Below are positions 1 to 7,576 of a stretch of 12,774 nt of DNA, in pieces (position 1 is the stretch's first letter; each line of letters opens with the position of its first letter). Source of the stretch: UBA4874 sp002399435 (lineage in GTDB: Bacteria > Bacillota > Clostridia > Caldicoprobacterales > DTU083); assembly GCA_036823195.1 (NCBI GenBank), contig DAISGI010000057.1:1-12774 (forward strand), read 5' to 3'. The notes below the pieces were generated by a model, which was not told where the DNA came from, ran no database searches, and was given only the letters and a program-made list of their open reading frames with translations. A program made the position numbers and the translations under genes.

Positions 1-587
1 GCAGTCTGAGGCGTAGCGATATAACCGGGTCCTATCCCATTGCACTGAATATTGTATTTGCCGTATTCTGAAGCAATGTTCCTGGTAAGCATTTTAAGGC
101 CACCCTTGCCTGACGCATAAGCCGAAACGGTCTCCCGCCCAAGTTCGCTCATCATCGAACAGATATTGATGATTTTGCCGCCGCCCTTTTTAATCATAGC
201 GGGAATGACCGCCTTAGACACAATGAATGGAGCATTCAAGTTCACGTCGACAACCTGTCGGAATTCGGCTGCCGTCATCTCGCACATGGGGATGCGCTTG
301 ATGATTCCTGCATTGTTCACAAGGATGTCAATGATGCCAACATCCTCTTCTATTTGCGCTACCATGTCGTTTACCTGTCCTTCGCTGGTCACATCGCATA
401 CATATCCATGAACCTCGATACCTGCTTGTTGATATGCTTTGAGCCCTTTATCCACCAAATCCTGCCGTATATCGTTGAATACCAGCTTTGCCCCCGCCTG
501 CGCCAAACCGCTTGCGATTGCAAGCCCAATTCCGTACGACCCGCCTGTCACCAATGCTACCTTGCCGTCCAATCTGAATGCATCCAT
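1..587 (-). CDS. SDR-family oxidoreductase, gluconate 5-dehydrogenase/KduD-like (partial)
   Basis: This is a classical short-chain dehydrogenase/reductase; 195 codons are visible and the C-terminus is cut by the left edge. Visible motifs are the Rossmann glycine motif TGGSYGIG (residues 14-21), NNAG (91-94), catalytic Ser144 in NICSMM, and the YxxxK pair Tyr157/Lys161 (YASGK). The stretch CNGIGPGYIATPQT near the cut end is typical of the gluconate 5-dehydrogenase / 2-deoxy-D-gluconate 3-dehydrogenase branch. The ATG at 587 is preceded by AAAGGAGG about 9 bases upstream. The gene follows kduI by 47 bases on the same strand. By that context it probably performs the NAD(P)H reduction after KduI, from 3-deoxy-D-glycero-2,5-hexodiulosonate to 2-keto-3-deoxygluconate. 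Family-level assignment is firm; the exact substrate is inferred from the neighbour. Confidence 0.92.
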   Translation of the reverse strand, partial: MDAFRLDGKVALVTGGSYGIGLAIASGLAQAGAKLVFNDIRQDLVDKGLKAYQQAGIEVHGYVCDVTSEGQVNDMVAQIEEDVGIIDILVNNAGIIKRIPMCEMTAAEFRQVVDVNLNAPFIVSKAVIPAMIKKGGGKIINICSMMSELGRETVSAYASGKGGLKMLTRNIASEYGKYNIQCNGIGPGYIATPQT

Positions 588-634
588 TTGATTTTTCCTC
601 CTTTTAATATTCTTAAAAGAGAAACAGGCAGGGT

Positions 635-1477
635 TTAACGCAGATCCGTATTGGCAATGCCATCCATATCGTCAAATTCCTTATTTTCTCCGCACATTGC
701 CCAGATGAAGGAATAGTTGGCGGTGCCGCAGCCGGAATGAATCGACCAGGATGGATTGATTACTGCCTGCTCATTGGTCATGACAATATGGCGTGTTTCC
801 TGAGGCTGCCCCATCAAATGAAACACCACATTGCCCTGTGGGATATCAAAGTACATATACACCTCCATACGACGTTCGTGGGTATGAGCGGGCATGGTGT
901 TCCAGACACTGCCTGGTTTGAGAATGGTGCAGCCCATCGACAGCTGGCAGGTTTCCAGCACGTCAGGATGAATGAATTGATTTATAGTGCGTTCATTCGC
1001 AGCTTCCTCTGTACCCTGATCCCGGTGTATTGCTTTTCCAAAGGGAATATAGGTCGCAGGGCAGGGTTTGTGTGCGGGAACGGAGCACATATAGAATTTC
1101 GGTGGATTTTCAGGATTTTTTGCGCCCAGAAGGACTTCGCGGGTACCCATTGGCAAATACAATCCCTCAATATGCCCCAATTCAAACACATCGCCGTCGG
1201 CTGTTACCATCCCATTGCCGCCAATGTTGATGATTCCAAGCTCACGCCGTTCGAGAAAATACCGCACGCCAAAGTTTTTCCAACAGTCAATGTTTTTTTC
1301 AATGTGCAGGGTTTGCCGGACGGGCATCGCACCCATTACCACAATCCGATCCACATGGGAATACATAGCGGTTACATCATCCGGGAGAAACAACTTTTCC
1401 ATAAGGAATTCCTCCCGCAGTTCCTGCGTTGTGTACCGTTTAAAATCTTTTTGATTTGCGCTGTAACGAATATCCAT
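635..1477 (-). CDS. kduI: 5-dehydro-4-deoxy-D-glucuronate isomerase (KduI)
   Basis: KduI interconverts 5-keto-4-deoxyuronate and 3-deoxy-D-glycero-2,5-hexodiulosonate, a cytosolic step in the breakdown of unsaturated uronates released from pectin, glycosaminoglycans or similar polymers. The protein is 280 residues, the usual family length (about 278). It opens with MDIRYSANQKDFKRYTT, and the cupin metal site is intact: His198 and His200 in PAHTHERRMEVYMYF, Glu205, and His247 in SIHSGCGT. These correspond to the known zinc ligands with a two-residue offset from the E. coli enzyme. The ATG at 1477 has AGAAGGAGG seven bases upstream. The gene sits 35 bases downstream of the GntR gene and 47 bases upstream of the SDR gene, so it is probably co-transcribed with both. 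Confidence 0.96.
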   Translation of the reverse strand: MDIRYSANQKDFKRYTTQELREEFLMEKLFLPDDVTAMYSHVDRIVVMGAMPVRQTLHIEKNIDCWKNFGVRYFLERRELGIINIGGNGMVTADGDVFELGHIEGLYLPMGTREVLLGAKNPENPPKFYMCSVPAHKPCPATYIPFGKAIHRDQGTEEAANERTINQFIHPDVLETCQLSMGCTILKPGSVWNTMPAHTHERRMEVYMYFDIPQGNVVFHLMGQPQETRHIVMTNEQAVINPSWSIHSGCGTANYSFIWAMCGENKEFDDMDGIANTDLR

Positions 1478-1512
1478 AGATATACCTCCTTCTAAGATCG
1501 CTTCTTATTCCG

Positions 1513-2175
1513 TCATTCCGTGAAATAATTTGGGTAAATTCTGGGCAATCCAATAATATTTTCCTGCCATTTGCTCAGATGTTTGCTCAGTGCCCTGCGC
1601 ATACTGTCTTCATCCCGCTGGCTGGCAGCATGCACAATTGCCTCATCTTCCCGCAAAATCCCCGGATCGAATCCCCAGTGTCTGAGAGATAAAAAACGTA
1701 AGCGGCAGTAATGGGTATTGGAGGATTCAATGATCTTCCAGGCCAAACTTTGCCCCGCCGTCTCAAACAGAATCCGTTGGAACCGGTTGCCCCTATCGAA
1801 AAATTCCTGGTAATTCTGACGCTCCATGGCGCGGCGCCGGATGCCTATGACATTTTCCAGTGTATCAATGACCAACTGGCTGCAGTTTTTAATGAAGCTG
1901 TCAACCATAGACAATTCAAGAGAATTGCAAATAAAGCGCTCCTCCTGAATACGATCCAGGCTAATGAGGGAAATACTGGTGCGGGCCTGTGGGTAAATAC
2001 GCACCAGGTCCTCCTGCTGCAACCGGACAACCGCTTCCCGCACCGGGGTACGGCTTGAACCATAGGTATCCGCCAGTTTTTGTACACTGACGGCAATGCC
2101 TGGTTTCAGCACGAGATACATAATATCGTCTTTTATTTTCCGGTATACCCGGTCATTCAAAGTAACACTTGACAT
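1513..2175 (-). CDS. GntR-family transcriptional regulator, FCD (FadR-like) subfamily
   Basis: The 220-residue protein has an N-terminal winged helix-turn-helix (about residues 5-70, with KLADTYGSSRTPVREAVVRL as the GntR signature) and an all-helical FCD effector domain (about 80-210). In the FCD part His155 and His199 stand at usual metal-ligand positions. The conserved FH motif reads FQ (Gln133) and the EHraI motif reads EDEAI (Asp177), so the metal site is altered. The start codon overlaps the stop of the upstream peptidase gene by one base (TAATG). No good Shine-Dalgarno sequence precedes it, which suggests translational coupling. It most likely represses or activates its own operon, perhaps through the paired palindromes at 6713-6744. 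The effector is unknown; a uronate-derived sugar acid is plausible from context. Confidence 0.93.
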   Translation of the reverse strand: MSSVTLNDRVYRKIKDDIMYLVLKPGIAVSVQKLADTYGSSRTPVREAVVRLQQEDLVRIYPQARTSISLISLDRIQEERFICNSLELSMVDSFIKNCSQLVIDTLENVIGIRRRAMERQNYQEFFDRGNRFQRILFETAGQSLAWKIIESSNTHYCRLRFLSLRHWGFDPGILREDEAIVHAASQRDEDSMRRALSKHLSKWQENIIGLPRIYPNYFTE

Positions 2176-2885
2176 TAATCAGTTTCCACTTTCTCTTGTA
2201 TTTTCGTACGGTTCGCAATCGCCATCACATCCGCATAAATGCTTTCCGCACCTGCCGGATGATAGCCAAACAATAACAGTACGTCCAGTATAAAAGGGCT
2301 GTAGTCGGCTTCGGTTAACGTTTTTGCAAAGCTCATGGCCGCAATCTCGCCGATGGCCCGAATGGTAGAATCATTTTTAAAGCATAAAAATTTCCATAAG
2401 CGGATGAACTCGGTACGGGTGTAAATCTCCTCGGCATGGGTCTCTTCGATGTAATGGAAAACCTCATGTGCCAGCAGCAGCGCACGCACCTCCCCGGGTG
2501 TTGGGAAAAGCACAGCTTGTTCATTGTCCGCCTGTTTCTGATAAAGGCCGGCGTAAATATCCAGCGGATGGCGCATGATCTCGATACGTTTATCCGGCAC
2601 AAACTGCGCAAACAGCACTCTCCTCTCCGTCATGGTCTGGCTGCTCTCCACTACATCCAGCCCCAGATCCTCCGCTATCTTAAAAGGATCCGACATACCG
2701 GTCCGTGTTCGCATCCGCTCAGCCCACAGTACTCCACAGTCCAATGCCCTGTAAATCATTTTATCCCTCTTCCCGGGAGGAATACGGTCACAGAGAATAT
2801 CGCGTGAAAAAGCATAACATCCCCAAGTCCTGTCGTCCACAGTACGCAGGTTTTCCAGCATTGTTCCCAGCGTTCCTTCTCCCAT
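2175..2885 (-). CDS. ImmA/IrrE-like HExxH metallopeptidase (putative)
   Basis: The predicted cytosolic protein has 236 residues, with no signal peptide or membrane segment. A zincin motif HEVFH lies at residues 140-144, in LLLAHEVFHYIEE. Downstream, GEIAAMSFAKTL (Glu180) matches the E-x-x-A-x-x-F-A pattern that supplies the third zinc ligand in the ImmA/IrrE family. The N-terminal 130 residues are not recognised. The ATG at 2885 has AGAAGGA upstream. The gene is fused by a TAATG overlap to the GntR regulator gene and lies 77 bases after the hydantoinase-like gene. ImmA/IrrE enzymes are known to cleave or inactivate repressors of the XRE type, so a role in controlling the adjacent regulator is a reasonable inference, not shown. 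The zinc motif is directly visible; the family assignment rests on motif pattern only. Confidence 0.78.
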   Translation of the reverse strand: MGEGTLGTMLENLRTVDDRTWGCYAFSRDILCDRIPPGKRDKMIYRALDCGVLWAERMRTRTGMSDPFKIAEDLGLDVVESSQTMTERRVLFAQFVPDKRIEIMRHPLDIYAGLYQKQADNEQAVLFPTPGEVRALLLAHEVFHYIEETHAEEIYTRTEFIRLWKFLCFKNDSTIRAIGEIAAMSFAKTLTEADYSPFILDVLLLFGYHPAGAESIYADVMAIANRTKIQEKVETD

Positions 2886-2962
2886 AGAAATATACCATCC
2901 TTCTGAAAGACATTCCAGCTGCTATCAGCGTGATGAAGCGTCCAAAGCCTGCTGGTCCCCGG

Positions 2963-5098
2963 TTAATTCTGACGGATGTTGGCTGCCGCCACCAGCACTT
3001 CGTCTTCAGGATTAAGGGTGCTTACCTCAAGACCAATCAGCAGCTTAAGCTGTTCAAATTCCAAACTGGAAAAATCTATTACACGGGCTCCTATGCAAAC
3101 ATAATAATCCGGGCGAATAATGACTTCGCTCTTATAGACTGCCATATCATCCCACAGCTGCCTGATCGTACCTTCAAAATTTTCTGCTGTGGTGCGCAGA
3201 GCCATGCCACAGCCGCGCTGCACCTTAATGAAGCCCTTGGTGTCCAGAATGCGTATAGGACTGGGCCTGCCGGCATCCACACAAGTCTTGTCCCCATAGA
3301 CATAAAAATACCGGGTTTTCTCAATCAGCTTGATCTCTTTGGCAGACAGGCGCATGTCCTCGGCAGCCAATCTGAGGGCCTCGCCTTCGTCACATTCTGT
3401 GAGCAGATCGGTGGCTCTGGCTTCAGTCGAACCGGTGGCAATCGCCGTGATTTTTGAAGTTTGGGTATCGATTTCAATATGCACTTCGACGCTCCCGGGA
3501 GTGGCTCCGCTCCTGATGGCTTCATTGATTGCCTCCGTCTTGATGGCACGAATATCATTTTGGCTGGGGGACGGAATAATGCGTTCCACAACATCGCGTA
3601 CCATAGCCAATGCCACACCAATGGATGAAATGACTTCAGCATTCTCAGGAATGGAGTACCTGACTCCCAGTTTGTTGGAGAAATAAACAATCAGCGCTGC
3701 CGCACCGCCACCAACTCCCACCAGCGAGAGCTGATCCTTCTCCAGGTTGTACTTGTCGGCCAGAGAAAGGATAATCGGTTCGATTTTTGCATAGGCACAC
3801 TCCATTATCTGCGTAGCGATGTCTTCCACGCTGGTACCGCAGTAATCGGCTAACGCCTGTATCGCCTTACGGGCCGCCTCAGCGCTGCCATAGGAGAAAT
3901 GTTCCGGCTTCACAAGTCCCAGTACATTGGCTGCGCAGGAATTGGTAATGGTGACCCTCTTACCGCTGGCAAAGCGGACAGCCACATAATCCGCCGGATC
4001 ACCGGGTCTCGGGCTGAAGAACTCGACCTGCGGGTCCTCCATCTCGTTGGGATCACTATAGACCGAGTAATCCAGGCCTGCAATGTGGGCAGAGCGTGGA
4101 CCGACATCAATCACTCCTTTTCTGTCAGCACGTACCATGCTGCCGCCTGCACATCCCAAAACACGCACATCCAGGCTGGTAATGTAGGTGGCATGGCCTC
4201 CCACGATGGAGTAATCAATGGCCGGACGTCCATTTTTAATGACACCGATATTGGTAGTGGTGCCGCCCACCTCAAAATACACGCCGTTGGAGGCGCGCAG
4301 GTACATCAAGCTGCCCATGACCGAAGCAGCCGGGCCGGATAGCATCGTCAGCACCGGGCGCTTCTTCATCTCGCTGATTTCCATAACGCCGCCATCCCCA
4401 CGCATAATCATCAAAGGCACTGTAACACCCGCCTCACGTACTGAAGCCTCCGTGGAGTTGGCAGTGTCCAGCATCTTAGGCAAAATGGATGCGTTGATAG
4501 CCGCAGTGCGGGTTCGGCGGGTCAGGCCATATAGCTTGGTGATATCCGAAGCCATAGTGGTAGGAAGACCTTTATCGGTGCATACCTGGTATACGAGATG
4601 CTCCGGTTCGCTGTTGTCCACACCAAATGCCATAGAAGATACAATGACCTGTGCGCCTTGACGCACCAGTTCATCTACGGCCTGTTCCACCGCCTGTCTG
4701 TTAAAATGTTTGGCACTGATAAAGGTATTGACAAGATGGATGCTCTTGCCGCTGCCCAGATCAATATCATCGAGGCACACCTGGCGCTTGGCAAGAAAGC
4801 CCTCCATACCGCCCCTTGCCATGCCCAGAATGCCTACTACAGCCACATCACCTTCGATAAGGGCATTGGTTGCCTGAGTAGTACTGTGCGCTACAAAAAC
4901 AACCTCCGAGGTGTCAATGTTGTTTTCGCGCAGACAATTTTCAAAACTCTCTACCACGCCGGCCGCAACGCCGCGGGGATCCCTATGTGTGGTTTTAACG
5001 CTGGATTTTCCGATGATCCTGTGGGTAGTATTGTCAATGGCAACAGCCTTGGTATAGGTACCGCCGACATCAATGCCCATTCTCACTGTTCTTGACAT
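2963..5098 (-). CDS. Hydantoinase/oxoprolinase family protein (HyuA-like)
   Basis: The 711-residue protein belongs to the ATP-grasping actin-fold family that includes N-methylhydantoinase A, 5-oxoprolinase and acetone carboxylase subunits. Visible motifs are the phosphate loop GIDVGGTYTKA (residues 8-18), AHSTTQATNAL (70-80), SGPAASVMGS (254-263), EVGGTTTNIG (276-285) and the adenosine-side loop GVGGGAA (461-467). Residues 1-200 correspond to the Hydant_A_N region, about 200-500 to Hydantoinase_A, and about 210 C-terminal residues are less typical. A longer reading frame to 5197 exists. I chose ATG 5098 because AAAGAGGT precedes it and because MSRTVRMGIDVGGT is the normal family N-terminus; the extra 33 codons run through a hairpin. 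No HyuB partner is visible. Substrate is unknown; ATP-dependent ring opening or carboxylation would be the family expectation. Confidence 0.9.
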   Translation of the reverse strand: MSRTVRMGIDVGGTYTKAVAIDNTTHRIIGKSSVKTTHRDPRGVAAGVVESFENCLRENNIDTSEVVFVAHSTTQATNALIEGDVAVVGILGMARGGMEGFLAKRQVCLDDIDLGSGKSIHLVNTFISAKHFNRQAVEQAVDELVRQGAQVIVSSMAFGVDNSEPEHLVYQVCTDKGLPTTMASDITKLYGLTRRTRTAAINASILPKMLDTANSTEASVREAGVTVPLMIMRGDGGVMEISEMKKRPVLTMLSGPAASVMGSLMYLRASNGVYFEVGGTTTNIGVIKNGRPAIDYSIVGGHATYITSLDVRVLGCAGGSMVRADRKGVIDVGPRSAHIAGLDYSVYSDPNEMEDPQVEFFSPRPGDPADYVAVRFASGKRVTITNSCAANVLGLVKPEHFSYGSAEAARKAIQALADYCGTSVEDIATQIMECAYAKIEPIILSLADKYNLEKDQLSLVGVGGGAAALIVYFSNKLGVRYSIPENAEVISSIGVALAMVRDVVERIIPSPSQNDIRAIKTEAINEAIRSGATPGSVEVHIEIDTQTSKITAIATGSTEARATDLLTECDEGEALRLAAEDMRLSAKEIKLIEKTRYFYVYGDKTCVDAGRPSPIRILDTKGFIKVQRGCGMALRTTAENFEGTIRQLWDDMAVYKSEVIIRPDYYVCIGARVIDFSSLEFEQLKLLIGLEVSTLNPEDEVLVAAANIRQN

Positions 5099-5166
5099 TC
5101 TCTTTACCTCTTTCAACGAATAAATTATAATTAGGCCCACAGGCAATTGCAAGCAACAGCCCAAAG

Positions 5167-5215
5167 GCCAAAAGGTGAACACAGAGGAAGGAATCATCTG
5201 TGTAGACCTTTTGGC
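5167..5215 (-). promoter_or_regulatory. Long intercistronic hairpin between permease and hydantoinase-like genes
   Basis: Two 19-base arms pair at 17 positions: GCCAAAAGGT then ACACAGA on the left, TCTGTGT then ACCTTTTGGC on the right. A 2x2 mismatch interrupts them and the loop has 11 bases. The element lies in the 146-base gap between the permease stop and the hydantoinase-like start, inside the leftward transcript. No T-run follows on the minus strand, so it does not look like a standard intrinsic terminator. It may stabilise or process the mRNA so that the permease and enzyme segments are expressed at different levels, or act as a weak attenuator. Confidence 0.7.
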
Positions 5216-5244
5216 AGTATGCCGCAGAGCTTATGAAACCGGAG

Positions 5245-6597
5245 TTATAGGACCAGATTGCCATACAGGAAGAATGCTGCAAAACAAAGGACTGCTCCGG
5301 CAATCCATCCGGTGGGTATCGAATATTTCATGAAATCACGGGAGGATACTTTGGAATAACCGAGGCCCCAGGCCACCCAGGACTGTGTGATATCAAGATG
5401 CTGCGGCACAATGGTCATAATGGCGAACAACGGATAAATATAAGCAATGGGCCATTTCGTAATGGATAGCACCACCGCTGCAATGGCGGTGCCGCAACCG
5501 ACCAGGTTGGTTGGACCGCGAAAGAATCCCAATGGAACCAATACTGCAAACAAGGCGGCAATCGCAAAGGCAGAGGTCGGGAAGATGCCGCCTATAACCT
5601 TCTTAAAATAGGGTGCTGCATAGTTGGCCGCATTGTTGAACATGGCAAGCGTCAGCAGAAAGCCAATCATAGGAGCCACATCCACTGCCCCGTCAGCAAA
5701 CTGCTTGGCCAGCATACGGCAAACCCCAGAAAATTTATTCCTTAATTTGCCGCAGGTAAGTAAGGCATACAGGGCGGATACAATAAAGGCAAGAATGATT
5801 GGGCATTTCTTCACGGTTACCACCAGGATGACCGGAAGAATAACCGATATCCAGGAATACCACGGGGCGGATTCCACCTTGTTATTGAATGAAACTGCGG
5901 CCCAGGCATGGACGACTTTCTTCCTGTTCAGAGCCAGGTTGGCAACGATCAGTACCACCACCAGACAAACAATCATGGCAACTACGCCAAAGGGAAAGTA
6001 GGTGCTGTAATCATATTGCTGGAGGAAAGCCGGCTCAATACCGCCCAAGATACCCTGGTACTGGGTGAAGTTGGTGATATTGGCGCAGATTCCGGACATG
6101 ATGGAACCCATAAAGGCGAACAGTGCAATGGCGGAGGGAATCCCCAACGCCTGCAGGATGGGCATTACAATTACCGCAATGGAAATGACAGGCCCGATGC
6201 CGGTCATGGAGGTAAAGCAAAGGGAAGTAACGATGCAAAGCAGTACCATGGTAATACGAGGCCTGTCGCCGCCCAGCTCCACAACCTTGCGGATCAGAGT
6301 AGCGGCAATTCCGGTATCCACCAGCACACGGCCAAAAAAAGCGCCGAAGAATATGTTGACCAGAATTGAACTTGCATAGCCTTCCGGACCAGTCTGATAT
6401 ACATTTTTAAGTACACTGAGCAGGTTTTCTTTTGCCATGGCGGGACTGGGGTTTATAGCATTGCCGATCAGAGCCATAACCGTCCATAGCGTAGCCATCA
6501 CAAAGAAGCCAACCATCAAGTTATGACCCTTGACACAGTAGACAATCATGCCGATAAAGGTTAGGATCATCAAAATACCGATGATACTCTCTGTCAT
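5245..6597 (-). CDS. Polytopic permease of the ion-transporter superfamily (GntP/citrate/DcuC-like)
   Basis: The 450-residue protein is strongly hydrophobic, with about 12 predicted membrane segments; examples are SIIGILMILTFIGMIVYCV at the N-terminus, FGVVAMIVCLVVVLIVANLAL near the middle and GWIAGAVLCFAAFFLYGNLVL at the end. The central SMTGIGPVISIAVIVMP and the later PLGFFRGPTNLVGCGTA look like the broken-helix substrate or ion regions of gluconate/citrate/dicarboxylate secondary carriers. Two in-frame ATGs exist, at 6603 and 6597. GGAGG lies only three bases before the first but nine before the second, so 6597 is preferred. It is the first gene of the leftward operon and probably imports its substrate, an organic or sugar acid by context. 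Family placement is by general appearance; the substrate cannot be read from the sequence. Confidence 0.82.
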   Translation of the reverse strand: MTESIIGILMILTFIGMIVYCVKGHNLMVGFFVMATLWTVMALIGNAINPSPAMAKENLLSVLKNVYQTGPEGYASSILVNIFFGAFFGRVLVDTGIAATLIRKVVELGGDRPRITMVLLCIVTSLCFTSMTGIGPVISIAVIVMPILQALGIPSAIALFAFMGSIMSGICANITNFTQYQGILGGIEPAFLQQYDYSTYFPFGVVAMIVCLVVVLIVANLALNRKKVVHAWAAVSFNNKVESAPWYSWISVILPVILVVTVKKCPIILAFIVSALYALLTCGKLRNKFSGVCRMLAKQFADGAVDVAPMIGFLLTLAMFNNAANYAAPYFKKVIGGIFPTSAFAIAALFAVLVPLGFFRGPTNLVGCGTAIAAVVLSITKWPIAYIYPLFAIMTIVPQHLDITQSWVAWGLGYSKVSSRDFMKYSIPTGWIAGAVLCFAAFFLYGNLVL

Positions 6598-6712
6598 TTT
6601 CATCGACCTCCAATCAAAGTTTCCGGGTACAAGATACTTGTCGGTTTCCTCAAAAACATCTGCTGTAGGTTGGATCTGTAAAATAATGAAAAGGAATGCG
6701 CGCGTGCAACAA

Positions 6713-6744
6713 CTAACATGTTAGTTTCTTGATTAACATGTTAG
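6713..6744. promoter_or_regulatory. Paired palindromic operator sites
   Basis: Two near-identical palindromes lie at 6713-6724 (CTAACATGTTAG, perfect 12 bp) and 6733-6744 (TTAACATGTTAG, perfect inner 10 bp). Their centres are 20 bp apart, about two helical turns, so two dimers would sit on the same DNA face. The promoter-proximal copy covers a candidate -10 hexamer of the leftward operon. This is the expected layout of a repressor-controlled promoter. The GntR regulator encoded in the operon is the obvious candidate ligand, by inference. Confidence 0.75.
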
Positions 6745-6766
6745 CATTATAACAAATACTTGTCAA
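6738..6766 (-). promoter_or_regulatory. Candidate promoter of the leftward permease-kdu operon
   Basis: On the minus strand a perfect TTGACA (6766-6761) is followed after 17 bases by TAACAT (6743-6738), which lies inside the proximal operator. An alternative is the extended -10 TGTTATAAT, with TATAAT at 6751-6746, but it has no good -35. Either choice gives a leader of roughly 130-150 bases before the permease start. The 6604-6712 leader shows no riboswitch or strong hairpin that I can recognise. Confidence 0.65.
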
Positions 6767-7084
6767 TAGATATTTTTATAAAACTTACAAAAAAATTATA
6801 ACTATTCGTTAATATTGAACCATTGCCCAGTCAATAGTCTCATTTTTCTCAATGAAACTCTTATCGGAAGAAATCCAATGGGGAACCAGAATTTTTCCCT
6901 GAATCTACAGAGGCACCAACACATGGGATGTATACATTAGAATAAATCGAGCCGCACAAGAGTATTAATAGATAGGAGGAAGAAGCAACAGCCCTGTCGA
7001 AAGAGACAGAATGCACATGCACATGAGTGATATCAGGAATTCCTCTTGAAGAGATGATATGAATAAATATGGAGGTGTTTTTTC
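6767..7084. other. Intergenic region between divergent transcription units
   Basis: This AT-rich stretch separates the leftward operon from the rightward coiled-coil gene. It holds a small CTGTC...GACAG hairpin (6994-7009), a short direct repeat ATGCAC-ATGCAC near 7011-7022, and an RBS-like AGGAGG at about 6975 with no convincing gene after it. The start of the downstream gene at 7085 has GGAGGTG about eight bases ahead. I see no convincing -35/-10 pair for the rightward unit and no RNA gene. Confidence 0.5.
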
Positions 7085-7534
7085 ATGAAAAAAAAGGTTC
7101 TAATCACTTCAATGGTAGTGGCAGTAAGTGTATTGTTTGGCATAATTGCCGTACGGGCTGCCGGAACTTCCGTCTTTTTTACAGACGCACAGCAAACAAT
7201 TCAAAATATTGAAGGACTGTTCCGGAAAGGAAACGAATATAAGGAAAATGCCCAATTATTGCGAGCACAATTAACGCAGAAGCAAATGGAACTGAAAAAT
7301 CTGCAAGACAGTATTACTCAACTCCAAAAAGATCTGCAGAACAAAGATGTGGAACTTCAGACAAAGAATGAACAGATTCAGAAATTACAGGAAAAGTATG
7401 AGAGTAAAGCACAGGAAGTTGCCGATTTGCAAGAACAGCTGGACCTTATGAATCAAACAGATGAACAAAAAGATTCCAAAATGTCTGAGATTAAAAAATT
7501 ATCTGAGGACAGATTTAGTCAACTAAGCCATTAG
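7085..7534 (+). CDS. Small exported coiled-coil protein, function unknown
   Basis: The protein has 149 residues. The N-terminus MKKKVLITSM followed by a hydrophobic run to about residue 22 is a signal peptide or signal anchor; VRA at 23-25 offers a signal-peptidase I site. From about residue 50 to 130 the chain is a nearly unbroken heptad-type coiled coil rich in Gln, Lys, Glu and Leu (for example QLQKDLQNKDVELQTKNEQI). No LytM/peptidase M23 or other catalytic domain follows. GGAGGTG supports the ATG at 7085. The gene ends 42 bases before the YibQ-type deacetylase gene and is probably co-transcribed with it. A cell-envelope scaffold or activator role is possible; the function is not known. 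Confidence 0.85.
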   Translation: MKKKVLITSMVVAVSVLFGIIAVRAAGTSVFFTDAQQTIQNIEGLFRKGNEYKENAQLLRAQLTQKQMELKNLQDSITQLQKDLQNKDVELQTKNEQIQKLQEKYESKAQEVADLQEQLDLMNQTDEQKDSKMSEIKKLSEDRFSQLSH

Positions 7535-7576
7535 ATCTAACCAGACGATCTGATAAATATTGGAAAGGCGTATCGT

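Noticed and set aside
737..1495. 252-codon plus-strand frame
   Set aside because: It lies fully antisense to kduI, whose metal site and ribosome binding site are clear; no family features are seen in the antisense protein.
5099..5197. 33-codon N-terminal extension of the hydantoinase-like protein
   Set aside because: It runs through the hairpin, lacks a suitable ribosome binding site, and the ATG at 5098 gives the family N-terminus with AAAGAGGT ahead.
5167..5215. Intrinsic terminator for the permease gene
   Set aside because: The stem is strong but no T-run follows it on the minus strand, so it is listed as a regulatory hairpin.
7011..7049. Possible 12-codon leader peptide beginning MHMHMSDIR
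   Set aside because: The nearest Shine-Dalgarno-like sequence is about 30 bases away, and there is no attenuator structure after it.
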